Source of the DNA: CAZPHU01 sp964586285
GTDB lineage: Bacteria; Fibrobacterota; Chitinivibrionia; Chitinivibrionales; CAYFVL01
Reading direction: 5' to 3'
Length of the DNA: 64,000 bases
Assembly: GCA_964586285.1 (NCBI GenBank)
Contig: CAZPHU010000005.1
Coordinates: 7,251 to 71,250, forward strand
Each line of letters starts with the position of its first letter. The stretch's first letter is position 1. Shown in pieces: positions 1-9,630 of this stretch. Made by a program: the position numbers and the translations under genes. A model generated the notes under the pieces. The model worked only from the letters and a program-made list of their open reading frames with translations. It had not been told where the DNA came from and made no database searches.

Positions 1-1036
1 GCGCCCTGCGCTTAACATCCGCGAGCTTTCGGTTCAGAGTCTCATAGTCGTACTTTCCATTTTCAAGCATGGGTATTTGCGCAATACCATCGCTGCCCTG
101 AGCTGAATCATTATGGAAATAATGAACAAGATCGAAGCCTTTTTCGGTGATAATCACCCCCAAATTCAGTTTTGCGTTTTGTTTGGATTCGGGTGATGGG
201 TTACCGGTTATGCTCGATTCAGCTGATTGAGGCAGTTTGAGTTCGATTGCGCCGATTTTTACGAATTCCGCAGAGCTTAACAGAAGAGGAATAAGAATAA
301 CCATCAGGTTCATCATGGGAGCGATATTCGGCTCTGTGTCTACTTCTTCCCTGATCCTTCGGTTACTTACTTTATAACCGGTGCGCCGGTTTTCTCCGGG
401 ATTAAGCAGCTGCAAAACCGCAACGGCGTATCTGTCGATAACGCTTATCGCACAGTCGACTTTATTTCGCAAAACCGAATACATGAAGACGCAAGGAACG
501 CTAATAATCAATCCCAGAAGGGTAGTGTTCATTGCGGTTGAAATTCCCTGAGCCAGCAAGGATGATTTCAATATCGGATCGATATCCGGCCGGGCTACCG
601 CGGCAAATGACAGTATCAATCCGTAAATAGTTCCCATCAGACCCAGCAGAGTTGATACATTACCAAACATTAGAACCAGGCCGATACCCTTTTCAAGTCT
701 AGGGATCACATCCAGAGACTCTTCTTCCATCGCGTTTCTGATCATCTGTGGAGTCTGTAAATACTTTTCGATACCTGCGCCCAGTACCCGGGCAAGCATG
801 AGCGATCTGTCGCCGTCGCACAATTGTCGGGCCTGTTTGTATTTACCGTCCTTTATCAGGATTTTGAGTTTTTGAATGAAAAGCTCCGCATCGACATTTG
901 TATACCGGCTCAGGGCAACCACGCGCTCAACTACTATACCCAAAGCCGTAACGCCCAATGTGGTCAGGATCCACATAAAAACAAATCCGTCGCGCTCCGG
1001 ACTAAATGCCATTAACAATTCTGAAAGGATATTCAT
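1..1036 (-). CDS. ExbB/TolQ-ExbD/TolR fusion protein, partial (C-terminus beyond window)
   Basis: I read this directly on the minus strand from ATG at 1036; the frame stays open to base 1 (345 codons). The first ~215 residues are a MotA/TolQ/ExbB proton-channel protein with the typical 'LLGLMGTIYGLILSFAAV' helix. After a short linker the chain continues with an ExbD/TolR-like transmembrane segment ('NIAPMMNLMVILIPLLLS') and a periplasmic region. ExbB and ExbD are normally separate inner-membrane proteins that turn proton flow into work on a periplasmic partner; here they are covalently joined. The Asp that carries protons in the ExbD/TolR helix is Asn in this chain. It lies 13 bp after the neighbouring ExbB-like gene, so the two are probably co-transcribed. 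Confidence 0.85.
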   Translation of the reverse strand, partial: MNILSELLMAFSPERDGFVFMWILTTLGVTALGIVVERVVALSRYTNVDAELFIQKLKILIKDGKYKQARQLCDGDRSLMLARVLGAGIEKYLQTPQMIRNAMEEESLDVIPRLEKGIGLVLMFGNVSTLLGLMGTIYGLILSFAAVARPDIDPILKSSLLAQGISTAMNTTLLGLIISVPCVFMYSVLRNKVDCAISVIDRYAVAVLQLLNPGENRRTGYKVSNRRIREEVDTEPNIAPMMNLMVILIPLLLSSAEFVKIGAIELKLPQSAESSITGNPSPESKQNAKLNLGVIITEKGFDLVHYFHNDSAQGSDGIAQIPMLENGKYDYETLNRKLADVKRRA

Positions 1037-1049
1037 TTAAGAACCGATA

Positions 1050-1817
1050 TTATAAATTAATCTCTTTAATTAGCTGATTATCGGAGAACACCTTGATATT
1101 ATCATGCGTAACATGTACGCCGATACCCTCCTTGATCTTATCGGGAGCAATATGGAATTTCCTTGTTTTATAGGATCTTTCCACAAGCATGTTTACGAGT
1201 CTGACCGAGTGTCTGTCAATCTGATCTATAATTTTCTGCGTTTTTGCTTTGAACAGCGCAAACATAACTATTGCTGGAATGGCAACCATCAACCCGGAAA
1301 AAGTCGTATTCATCGCGGCGGCGATACCGGATGCCAAGAGGGTAGATTTCTCTGCCGCATCTATTCCCGGCTTTCCCACGGCGGCAAAGGAGATGATCAG
1401 ACCGTAAATCGTACCCATAAGGCCCAGAAGTGTCGCGATATTGCCGATTGTCGCAAGGTAGTTTGTACGACTTTCCAATTCTGGAATGACTTTGAGTGTA
1501 GCCTCATCCACCGAGTTGCGTATCGCGTCGCTTCCTCTGTTAGCATCGTCAAGACCGGCTTTGACAACCTGCGCCAGTGACATCCTTCCGACCTTCTCAC
1601 ATTCCTTTTTCGCCGCCTCCATTTCGTCCTGTTTTACATGATTGATCACCCTTTCCATGAATCGATCGACTCGGGTACCGCAGCGACTTGTCAGGAACAA
1701 CAGCCGCTCGATTACAATAGCAACACCAAACACTCCCACTCCCAACAAAATCCACATGAATAAAAAACCGGGTTCTCCGGAGTTAAACGAGTGAAAAAAC
1801 TTTGAAATAAAATCCAT
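1050..1817 (-). CDS. MotA/TolQ/ExbB proton channel family protein
   Basis: A 255-residue inner-membrane protein with an N-terminal transmembrane segment at about residues 17-40, a cytoplasmic loop, and two further helices at about 125-150 and 165-190 containing 'IATLLGLMGTIYGLIISFAA', the signature of the MotA/TolQ/ExbB family. Length and layout match ExbB/TolQ. It is followed by a second channel protein fused to an ExbD-like domain and preceded by a small secreted protein, so the three probably form one energy-transducing envelope complex. Such gene sets power TonB-type uptake, outer-membrane maintenance or gliding; the sequence does not say which. Confidence 0.9.
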   Translation of the reverse strand: MDFISKFFHSFNSGEPGFLFMWILLGVGVFGVAIVIERLLFLTSRCGTRVDRFMERVINHVKQDEMEAAKKECEKVGRMSLAQVVKAGLDDANRGSDAIRNSVDEATLKVIPELESRTNYLATIGNIATLLGLMGTIYGLIISFAAVGKPGIDAAEKSTLLASGIAAAMNTTFSGLMVAIPAIVMFALFKAKTQKIIDQIDRHSVRLVNMLVERSYKTRKFHIAPDKIKEGIGVHVTHDNIKVFSDNQLIKEINL

Positions 1818-1979
1818 TGCAGATTTTCCTCCTAAACGACATCACCGACTTTTAAGCGACACAACAGCAAGAAATTGGGTATCCCAAAAGAAATTACGGA
1901 CATTTCAAACAGGTTGTAGCCACGTTTTCTTAACCCATTCGCAACAGTCACAAAGGCTCAAGCCTTCGTATTTTGTTGG

Positions 1980-2315
1980 TCATGGTTTATAATTTATGAT
2001 TCTACGTCCCGAAAATTTAAAAGCACCCTCGTAGGGTGAATTTTCAAGCACCGATTCATCCGCGAAATTGACTACCGCATCCATGTTTCCGGGCTTTTGC
2101 ATCATTATGGGCTCTATTCGCGGACGCTGCTCTGCTCTAATCAATACAAGCTGAGGGCGTCTGATTTTTCCCTCGATCCGCTGAGTTTCGAAAATGATGG
2201 TTTGAACATTTTTCTGATCGCTCACCTCCCCGGGATTCTCCTGAGCACCGGCCGATATCGAGAGAAAAAGCATCCCTGCCATACAGGCGATAAGTGGAAT
2301 AACGGTGTTTTTCAT
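1980..2315 (-). CDS. small exported protein next to ExbB/ExbD genes
   Basis: A 111-residue protein with a clear signal peptide (residues 1-24, hydrophobic core after MKNTVIPL, cleavage near SAGAQ). The mature part carries 'RIEGKIRRPQLVLIRAEQRP', a Lys/Arg-Pro rich stretch that looks like a conserved motif, and a Tyr/Pro-rich end. I do not recognise the family. Its position directly upstream of two ExbB-type genes on the same strand suggests a periplasmic partner of the channel complex, but this is inference from context only. Confidence 0.65.
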   Translation of the reverse strand: MKNTVIPLIACMAGMLFLSISAGAQENPGEVSDQKNVQTIIFETQRIEGKIRRPQLVLIRAEQRPRIEPIMMQKPGNMDAVVNFADESVLENSPYEGAFKFSGRRIINYKP

Positions 2316-2540
2316 CGGTTCTTCCCTAGCCTTTGCACGAACTCTTATTCGTCGGGTTCAGTGTAAATCGATGCAATATAGCGACTTCAAAAAGATTATA
2401 CCACCATGAAATCAGGATGGTCAACATCAATAGTAAATATTAAGCCGAAGCAAAGCAAAGGCGATTTTCGCGGATAAAATGTATATTCTAAGAGCATTTT
2501 GAAAGCTTTTTTCGAGCAGGATGGATAAAAACAACTCATA

Positions 2541-4157
2541 ATGGTAAAAGAAACAGATTTTCTGGTAGTTGGAAGCGGCATCGCAGGGCTCAGCTTTGCT
2601 CTTCATGCGGCCGAATACGGCCGGGTTTTGATGGTGACTAAAAAGCAGGATACCGACTCCAATACCAACTACGCACAGGGCGGTATAGCCTGCGTGCTCG
2701 ATCCTAAAGACAGTTTCGAGAGTCATATACGGGATACTCTTAACACGGGTAAGGGTTTAAGCGACAGTGAAGCCGTTCGGATTCTTGTGGAAGAGGGCCC
2801 CGAGCGAGTAAAGGAGTTGCTTGACTGGGGAGTAAACTTTACCACTTCCGACAAATCAAAGGCATTTGGTAGTCTGGACCTTGGTCGGGAAGGGGGGCAC
2901 TCGTCGAGTCGTATCGTTCATTCTCGGGATCTTACGGGTAAGGAGCTTGAAGAGTCGCTGTTGGCAAAGGTAAGAGGTAACCGAGCCATAACCTTGTACG
3001 AAAATCATTGTCTGGTAGATTTGATTACCACCCATCATGTATCATCAATTAGTCTGGGCAACGCCTGTTTCGGTGCATATGTGTTGGACACCAAAACAGA
3101 GCGGATTCATACTTTTAAATCGAAAATCACCTATCTATCCACCGGTGGAGCGGGACAAGTTTACCTTCATACAACAAACCCCTCAATTGCCACCGGTGAC
3201 GGTTTAGCCTGTGCGTACAGATCAGGTGCAAGTCTGGCTAATCTGGAGTTCATTCAGTTTCATCCGACCACCTTATACCATCTCGAAAGTAACTCATTTC
3301 TTATCTCCGAGGCTCTTCGTGGATACGGTGCGGTTTTAAAAGATCGTGAAGGCAACGAATTCATGGATAAATACCATCCCATGAAATCGCTGGCGCCAAG
3401 GGATATTGTGGCTCGCGCAATCGATAAGGAAATGAAACAAACGGGTGAATCATGCGTCTATCTTGATATAAGACATGCCGCGGCGGAAAAAACAAAAAAG
3501 CACTTTCCCAATATTTACGGCCGTTGCCGCGAACTCGGTATCGATATCACAAAAGATCTCATACCGGTTGTACCCGCCGCGCATTATATCTGCGGTGGAA
3601 TAAGAGTAGACCATAACGGCAACACCGACATACCGTTTTTGTATGCATGCGGCGAGGTTGCGCATACGGGTGTGCATGGGGCAAATCGGCTTGCCTCCAA
3701 TTCCTTGCTGGAAGCAGTCGTCTTTTCCCGTCGTGCAGCTGATGATGCGGTTAAGAAGTTAAATTCGACTCCTCATGTCAAAAACGAGGATATTCCACAG
3801 TGGGACGAAAGTGGAACAGTCGCCGCGGAAGAATGGGTACTTCTAAGTCATAATGTACACGAGATTCGTACTATTATGTGGGATTATGTAGGAATCGTAC
3901 GTTCAACACTCAGACTTCAACGTGCAAAAAGAAGGTTGGCGCTGCTTGAGAGAGAGACCGAAAACTTCTACAGAAGAACAAAGATAACCAGAAAGCTTCT
4001 TGAATTGCGCAACCTTGTAATAGTTGCCAAATTAATTGTAATAAGCGCTTTAAGAAGAAAAGAAAGCAGAGGTCTTCATTTCACGACCGACTATCCCAAT
4101 CAAAATGATAGATTCTGGAAACGAAATACTCTTATGACAAAATCACTGAAAGCATGA
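2541..4157 (+). CDS. nadB: L-aspartate oxidase
   Basis: This 538-residue flavoprotein oxidises L-aspartate to iminoaspartate, the first step of de novo NAD synthesis, with quinolinate synthase (NadA) as the usual next enzyme. The N-terminus has the FAD-binding GxGxxG ('VVGSGIAGLSFALHA', residues ~10-24). It is followed by 'TNYAQGGIA' and 'REGGHSSSRIVHSRDLTG', both typical of NadB and of the related succinate dehydrogenase flavoprotein. 'HTGVHGANRLASNSLLEAVVF' near residue 375 and the Arg-rich C-terminal helical domain distinguish NadB. Length matches the family. No strong Shine-Dalgarno is visible before the ATG. Its last four bases overlap the next gene. nadA and nadC are not in this window. 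Confidence 0.95.
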   Translation: MVKETDFLVVGSGIAGLSFALHAAEYGRVLMVTKKQDTDSNTNYAQGGIACVLDPKDSFESHIRDTLNTGKGLSDSEAVRILVEEGPERVKELLDWGVNFTTSDKSKAFGSLDLGREGGHSSSRIVHSRDLTGKELEESLLAKVRGNRAITLYENHCLVDLITTHHVSSISLGNACFGAYVLDTKTERIHTFKSKITYLSTGGAGQVYLHTTNPSIATGDGLACAYRSGASLANLEFIQFHPTTLYHLESNSFLISEALRGYGAVLKDREGNEFMDKYHPMKSLAPRDIVARAIDKEMKQTGESCVYLDIRHAAAEKTKKHFPNIYGRCRELGIDITKDLIPVVPAAHYICGGIRVDHNGNTDIPFLYACGEVAHTGVHGANRLASNSLLEAVVFSRRAADDAVKKLNSTPHVKNEDIPQWDESGTVAAEEWVLLSHNVHEIRTIMWDYVGIVRSTLRLQRAKRRLALLERETENFYRRTKITRKLLELRNLVIVAKLIVISALRRKESRGLHFTTDYPNQNDRFWKRNTLMTKSLKA

Positions 4158-6091
4158 ACTCTTACAACTTTATATTCATTCTTATCCTTGGTATAGCCGC
4201 CGGTTTTGCTGTACAGTACTATTTGAGACGGGAAAAGCGTTTTCGGTCTGTAATACTTCTTTCTTTGCGACTGGGAGCAGTTCTTCTGGCTGCGCTTCTG
4301 TTTTTTCAGCCCAGGTTAAAGTTTGCCCGACTTTTGCCCGAACATAAACGTACCGCGATTCTAATTGATGCCTCCGCCAGCATGAAGCTTTTCGACACCG
4401 ACAGCGCCTTTAATCGCATTGAACATTTAATCGACTCGATAGAGGGTAGAAGCCTGTTCAAAACCGGACAAATGCCTGTGTTTGCATTTGGAGACTCCCT
4501 ACGGAGCCTAAAAGATCTTAAGTCGGTCATCCACGAAGATAAAAGCAGCAGATTTCCCTCAAGCTTTTCGGCACAATCGATTAGGAATGCGGCCAACGTT
4601 TTAATTATTTCCGACGGGAACTGGTCCAATTTCGATCAGTTTTCATCACTTCTTCAGAATAAAAACGTACGATATATACCATTAAGAATGAGGAGGTTTG
4701 AACCCTTTCTCTCCCAGAACGCTTCGATTCAACCTCAGCGTTCGACAATAGGGAGCAAAGCAAAGGCCGGCATAAGAATAAACGGATACCGCGCAAGTAA
4801 GGATACACTGAAGGTTTCGATTCTGTCAGATTCGTTTAAAACGGATACAACATTCGTGGTGGACAGTGGTTTTTTCGATGATTCCCTTGAGCTTGCGGTC
4901 CCAACCAATCAGGTCGGCTTGCGGCTTTTTAAGATTTCATCCCGCTTTCGAAGAGATTCCTTACCCCTAGTATCCTATGGTACCCACGAGGTGACAGCCA
5001 AAAAAACACGTGTGGCGTTTGTGGACAGCAAACACTCTCTTGACAAACGCTTTCTCGGTATGGCTCTGAGAGGCCACGAACAAATTGACATCGTTTCCGT
5101 TTCGGCACTTAGGGAAGGTGACGTTGCCCTGTTTTTGAATTGGAACTCAAAAAACAGTCGGCTGTTTGAATCTTTCCCGGCATCAATAAATGTTGTTTTT
5201 GTCGGAGAACCTCCATGTTCGAACGCTCGTGAAATAAACCCCAAAACAGTCTCAATTGTCTCCCACCCGGCCTATGAGACCGAATTCAATTCACTTTCCA
5301 AAAGACTACCACCGCCCAGTCATCTAAAGACCTGCTTTCCTAAGGCTGAAGATGATTTGATTCTTTCGGCCAGAACGAAAAATGGAAACAAAATACCTCT
5401 GTTCTACGAAACAATATTCTCCAACAGGCGGGTTTTGATACTATCGGTAAAGGGAATCTGGAAATGGGATTTCTGGCCGGCGGCAGATGCTCAAACAGAT
5501 GCGGAGCGTTTTTCTTCCTTTTTTATCAAACGCATGATTTCTTTTGCCCAAAGAAATGTTAATCGATCCTTTTTCGCATATCCCGAAAAGACTCCAGTAA
5601 TCCAATCCGACAGCATATGGTGGAGTTTAAACATACCTGCTCCCCTACGGATGCAGTCGCGTAAAATAAATGTGGGGATACAAATAAAAGATGGAACTTC
5701 GACGGTCGCGGAAAGCACGTTTACGATCGCAACTTTCGGCGCAGCTTCGGCTCGCATCACTCAGCGCCCACTTGACTCAGGGGCTTATCCCTACGAGGTA
5801 TCACTGGAAGCGGATACCGGAACCATGAAGTATAAGGATACTTTAGTCGTTGTTGCAAATAACCGTGAGATGAAAATACACGGACTAAACAAGAGCGTAC
5901 TGGAACAAACAGCATCCGAAATGGACGAATCGGATTATAAGGAACTCAGCTATTTTGTCGGGGGCCAAAACACAGGAGATATCACCGTGATCGAATCCGT
6001 AGCGATGCGCAGGAGTTGGATAACACTCCTGATACTGGCTGCGCTTCTTTGCGTTGAGTGGCTCTTTCGCCGACTCTGGAGATATGACTGA
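4154..6091 (+). CDS. vWA-domain-like membrane protein
   Basis: A 645-residue membrane protein. Two transmembrane segments lie at about residues 5-23 and 33-51. Directly after them, residues 70-76 read 'LIDASAS', a DxSxS metal-ion-dependent adhesion motif of von Willebrand A domains. A long extracytoplasmic region follows, and a last membrane helix sits at about 622-640 before a short basic tail. The layout resembles BatA/BatB-type proteins and large vWA membrane proteins of unknown role. Its ATG overlaps the nadB stop (ATGA), so it is translated from the same message. A functional link with NAD synthesis is not obvious. It ends 1 bp from the convergent response-regulator gene. Confidence 0.75.
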   Translation: MNSYNFIFILILGIAAGFAVQYYLRREKRFRSVILLSLRLGAVLLAALLFFQPRLKFARLLPEHKRTAILIDASASMKLFDTDSAFNRIEHLIDSIEGRSLFKTGQMPVFAFGDSLRSLKDLKSVIHEDKSSRFPSSFSAQSIRNAANVLIISDGNWSNFDQFSSLLQNKNVRYIPLRMRRFEPFLSQNASIQPQRSTIGSKAKAGIRINGYRASKDTLKVSILSDSFKTDTTFVVDSGFFDDSLELAVPTNQVGLRLFKISSRFRRDSLPLVSYGTHEVTAKKTRVAFVDSKHSLDKRFLGMALRGHEQIDIVSVSALREGDVALFLNWNSKNSRLFESFPASINVVFVGEPPCSNAREINPKTVSIVSHPAYETEFNSLSKRLPPPSHLKTCFPKAEDDLILSARTKNGNKIPLFYETIFSNRRVLILSVKGIWKWDFWPAADAQTDAERFSSFFIKRMISFAQRNVNRSFFAYPEKTPVIQSDSIWWSLNIPAPLRMQSRKINVGIQIKDGTSTVAESTFTIATFGAASARITQRPLDSGAYPYEVSLEADTGTMKYKDTLVVVANNREMKIHGLNKSVLEQTASEMDESDYKELSYFVGGQNTGDITVIESVAMRRSWITLLILAALLCVEWLFRRLWRYD

Positions 6092-6092
6092 G

Positions 6093-7475
6093 CTATTTAT
6101 AAACCGAGATTATATTATACGTTTTCATTTTCTGGTACAAAGTTTTTGGATTGATCTGTAAAAGCTTTGCGGCTCTGCCCTTATGTCCCTCAACATATTT
6201 CAAGACGTTTATTATATGCTTACGCTCCATCTCTTTAATTGACAGACATGTAGTATCAAAAACGGGCTCTTCATCGAATGCATCAGTCGATATGTCAATT
6301 ATGTCCCCTGAGTAAGAGCCGGACAAAAACGAAAGTTCGGAAGCTGTAATCAAAGGAGAAGAGCTTAGAATACAAGTTCTTTCGACCACATTCTTCAGCT
6401 CACGTACATTACCGGGCCAATCGTAGCGCATGAAAACATCAAGCGCCCGTTTATCAAACTTCCGCTGAAACGATTGACTGGCAAGTATAGTCTCCACAAG
6501 GTCGGGAATGTCGTCTTTATGCTCTCTAAGCGGAGGTACTCTAACCGACAAAACATTCAAACGGTAGTACAGATCGGCTCGAAATTCCCTTTCCGCAACC
6601 AGCTTTTCCAAAGGTTTATTGGTGGCGCATATTATTCTTACATTCAGACTTATATCCTTAGTTCCACCCACCCGACGAATGTCTCCCGTTTCCAGGAAAC
6701 GCAGCAGCTTCGCCTGAAAATGCATCGGTATTTCTCCCACTTCGTCAAGAAACAGCGTTCCCCCGTCGGCAATTTCCGCCAAGCCTCGCTTCTGCACCTT
6801 GGCATCGGTAAACGCACCTTTTTCGTAACCGAACAGTTCACTTTCGAGCAGCGATTCGGAAAACGACGCGCAGTTAACAACCACAAAAGGCTTGTCTTTA
6901 TTCAGGCTTTCCTCATGGATAGAACGTGCAACCAGTTCTTTACCTGTTCCGCTTTCACCCAAAATCAGTACCGTAGATTGTGTAGGGGCCACTCTCATGA
7001 TGAAATTTTTCAACTCCCTCATCGGGCGGCTCTCGCCAATCAATTTGCCGCCGTAACGGCTCCTCTGGACTTCCTCGCGAAGCATCTGCATATCTATTTG
7101 TGAACGCTGATACTCGATGGCGCGCTCTATCTGGATAAGCAATTCATTGAGCGAATAGGGCTTGCGCACATACTCAAATGCGCCCAGTTTCATGCATTCA
7201 ATCGCACCTTCTATAGTCGCGTTTCCCGTCAGGACAATAGCCTCGGTGGTTATGCCTTCTTCCTTCATGGTTCGAAGAACGGATATACCGTCCTGTTTAG
7301 GCATGACGATGTCCAGAAGAATAACATTGTAGTACTCTTCTCTGAGTCGAGCCAGAGCAGCCTGACCATCCTCGGCTACATCCACGGCATATCCGGCTCT
7401 GGTCAACTCCTTGCTCAGAAGCAAACGCAACGAGGCTTCATCGTCTGCAACCAAAATTTTGCCCTTTTTGGCCAC
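6093..7475 (-). CDS. NtrC-family sigma-54-dependent response regulator
   Basis: About 460 residues with three domains: a receiver (phospho-acceptor Asp near residue 55 in 'LLDIVMPK'), an AAA+ sigma-54 activation domain (Walker A 'GESGTGKE', Walker B 'GGTLFLDEVG') and a C-terminal Fis-type helix-turn-helix ('GRAAKLLQINPKTLYQKM'). I chose the GTG at 7475 because a GGAGG ribosome site sits just before it, 14 bp after the upstream kinase stop. An upstream in-frame start at 7532 would lie inside the kinase gene. The sigma-54 contact loop reads GAFTDA rather than GAFTGA. It is the output partner of the upstream hybrid kinase and should activate RpoN promoters. Confidence 0.93.
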   Translation of the reverse strand: MAKKGKILVADDEASLRLLLSKELTRAGYAVDVAEDGQAALARLREEYYNVILLDIVMPKQDGISVLRTMKEEGITTEAIVLTGNATIEGAIECMKLGAFEYVRKPYSLNELLIQIERAIEYQRSQIDMQMLREEVQRSRYGGKLIGESRPMRELKNFIMRVAPTQSTVLILGESGTGKELVARSIHEESLNKDKPFVVVNCASFSESLLESELFGYEKGAFTDAKVQKRGLAEIADGGTLFLDEVGEIPMHFQAKLLRFLETGDIRRVGGTKDISLNVRIICATNKPLEKLVAEREFRADLYYRLNVLSVRVPPLREHKDDIPDLVETILASQSFQRKFDKRALDVFMRYDWPGNVRELKNVVERTCILSSSPLITASELSFLSGSYSGDIIDISTDAFDEEPVFDTTCLSIKEMERKHIINVLKYVEGHKGRAAKLLQINPKTLYQKMKTYNIISVYK

Positions 7476-7489
7476 ACTACCTCCACTAG

Positions 7490-9004
7490 TTACTGTTTCC
7501 GAGGAATGTCCAACATCACCAGTGTACCACAACCTGGCTCACTGAATATATCGATATCCCCTTCACACTCTTCCATAATTTTATGACAGATACTCAGCCC
7601 AAGTCCTGTTCCTTTTCCCACCTCTTTTGTGGTAAAGAAAGGATCAAACACTCTGGGGAGAACATCCGCTGAGATACCAGGACCGCTATCTTTAATTCTT
7701 ATACGAATAAACCGGTCATTTTGTTCTTTATCCTCCTCAATAACGACACGACTTCCCTTGGTACAGAAGTCTATGCAATTGGACAGGATATTGATCAGAA
7801 CCTGTGTGATCTTCTGGGCATCTGCCCTGGCTTCAAGGCCACCGTCAATTCGATTGTCTATCCTAATGCCGCTTTTTTGAGCCTTTGAGCTTATAAGCGT
7901 TAAAGCGGAATGAACACAATCTTTTAATTTGATGTCGTCAACCTGAGGTTCGCTCTCTCTGGAAAACTTCGCCAGGTTTTCGACAATATCCCTGCATCGC
8001 AGTGTCTCTGAGTTGATAATTTCAAGATACTGCCGAAGCTCTTTCTTATCAACCGTTCCATCACTGTTCAAACGATGAAGCAGGGCATCCGCAAAGCCCA
8101 AAATAGCAGCCAACGGGTTATTAAGCTCGTGCGCGACCCCCGAGGACAATGTACCTATTGAGGCCAATCGGGCCGAGCGATATAGTTGACGCCTTGCGAC
8201 TTTTTGTTCCTTTTCCAACCGAATCCGTCTGGTCTCATCCCCCAATGCAATTACCGTTGATAATCCGCTTTCATGCTCCCCAAGATCCAAAGCCCTCATT
8301 GAAACAATTATGTTCTGTCGCTGGTTGTCTTTGAAAACTGTTTCGAAAACGGGTGCAAGACTTAAAAGGTTATTTCCATTCAGACTGTCAAGATACGACA
8401 AAACCTGCGGGCGATGATTATCGACAAAAAAACTTTCGAATGGTCTTCCTATTATTTCTTCTCTTAAAAGTCCGCTGCTTTGATAAAAAGCCTTATTACA
8501 GTCACTAATATTTCGATTCCTATCCAGAGATACACACATTTCAGGCACATGTTCGTATAAGCATTGATAGCGACTTCTTGAAAGAAACAACTCGCGCTGC
8601 AGTTGGCGTATCCGCAGCATGCTTCTGATACGGGCCAGAAGCTCATCGTATGAAAAAGGCTTGGTTACATAGTCGTCGGCGTAAGCAAGACCGGCGATTT
8701 TGTCATCCTCGGTGCGCAGTGCCGATATCATTATAATCGGAATGAAACGATCTTCACAGAGTTGCTCTTTGATAGTTCGCGCCACGGTAAGCCCATCCAT
8801 ACCAGGCATCATAATATCCAGAAGAACCAGATCGACATCATGCTCTCGAATGTAGGCCAGGGCCTCTTCACCCTTACTAGCGGTGATGGCGCGGTAACCT
8901 TCCTCCGCAAGAAGCGTCTCCACCATAAATGATATATCGACCTCATCGTCGACAATCAGTATCCTTGGTGATAATTCCGGTTTATTACTAGCTAAACTGT
9001 TCAT
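7490..9004 (-). CDS. receiver-PAS-histidine kinase
   Basis: A 504-residue soluble sensor kinase with no transmembrane segment. Order: a receiver domain (residues ~13-130, Asp63 in 'LLDIMMPGMDG'), a PAS domain (~145-260), a HisKA dimerisation domain with the phospho-accepting His292 in 'SGVAHELNNPLAA', and a HATPase domain with N box 'NILSNCIDF', G1 'DSGPGIS' and G2 'GKGTGLGLS'. Because the kinase itself starts with a receiver, it probably integrates a phosphoryl signal from another kinase as well as the PAS input. It overlaps rdgB by 17 bp and lies 14 bp before its NtrC-type partner, so transcription is coupled. Confidence 0.93.
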   Translation of the reverse strand: MNSLASNKPELSPRILIVDDEVDISFMVETLLAEEGYRAITASKGEEALAYIREHDVDLVLLDIMMPGMDGLTVARTIKEQLCEDRFIPIIMISALRTEDDKIAGLAYADDYVTKPFSYDELLARIRSMLRIRQLQRELFLSRSRYQCLYEHVPEMCVSLDRNRNISDCNKAFYQSSGLLREEIIGRPFESFFVDNHRPQVLSYLDSLNGNNLLSLAPVFETVFKDNQRQNIIVSMRALDLGEHESGLSTVIALGDETRRIRLEKEQKVARRQLYRSARLASIGTLSSGVAHELNNPLAAILGFADALLHRLNSDGTVDKKELRQYLEIINSETLRCRDIVENLAKFSRESEPQVDDIKLKDCVHSALTLISSKAQKSGIRIDNRIDGGLEARADAQKITQVLINILSNCIDFCTKGSRVVIEEDKEQNDRFIRIRIKDSGPGISADVLPRVFDPFFTTKEVGKGTGLGLSICHKIMEECEGDIDIFSEPGCGTLVMLDIPRKQ

Positions 9005-9593
9005 GCATCTTCCGAGACAAAGCTGAAAGGGCTTTTCCCCGATGACTAATCGCGTGCTTTTGATTTGGGCTTAATTGAGCAAAGCTTTTATCGTAACCCT
9101 CAGGAATAAACAGCGGATCATAGCCAAAACCTTCATAGCCCTGCATTCCGAATCCTATTTTCCCCTCACATGTACCCTCAGACACATACTCTTTGCCATT
9201 TGGTCCCAAAAGAACCATTACACATCTGAATCGGGCCGCTCGTCGGTTTTCCGGCACACTTTGAAGCTTTTGTAGCAACAAGTCACAATTCTGTAGGTCG
9301 GTTGCTCTCTCGCCGGCAAATCTAGCACTCCTGACCCCCGGTGCACCGTCTAGTGCATCGACTTCAAGGCCTGAATCATCGCCCAAGGTCCAAATACCTT
9401 TCCTCTGAAAAACCCACCTGGCCTTGATGCGAGCGTTTTCCTCGAAGGTATGAGCCGTTTCGGGTATATCGGGTATCGGAGACCAGTGATCCGCAAGTGA
9501 GCTGAAAATCAACGGTAAATCGGCACATATCTGCCGAATCTCCTTGAGTTTGCCCCGATTACCTGTAGCTACTATGATTTCTGTCGAAGTCAT
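8988..9593 (-). CDS. rdgB: XTP/dITP diphosphatase (HAM1/RdgB family)
   Basis: A 201-residue house-cleaning pyrophosphatase that hydrolyses non-canonical purine triphosphates (dITP, XTP) to monophosphates. Family motifs are all present: 'TGNRGKLKEI' at the N-terminus, 'EENARIKARW', 'GDDSGLEVDALDGAPGVRSA' and 'GYGYDP'-type 'GFGYDPLFIP'. Size is standard. It lies downstream of leuS across a 286-bp gap and overlaps the following histidine-kinase gene, an unusual partnership for this enzyme. Confidence 0.95.
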   Translation of the reverse strand: MTSTEIIVATGNRGKLKEIRQICADLPLIFSSLADHWSPIPDIPETAHTFEENARIKARWVFQRKGIWTLGDDSGLEVDALDGAPGVRSARFAGERATDLQNCDLLLQKLQSVPENRRAARFRCVMVLLGPNGKEYVSEGTCEGKIGFGMQGYEGFGYDPLFIPEGYDKSFAQLSPNQKHAISHRGKALSALSRKMHEQFS

Positions 9594-9630
9594 AATCTTT
9601 AGTTCCGGTTAAAAAATTAAAAATTGAATC

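Noticed and set aside
7476..7532. Longer N-terminus for the NtrC-type regulator
   Set aside because: It would overlap the kinase gene, lacks a ribosome site, and adds residues before the receiver domain that the family does not have.
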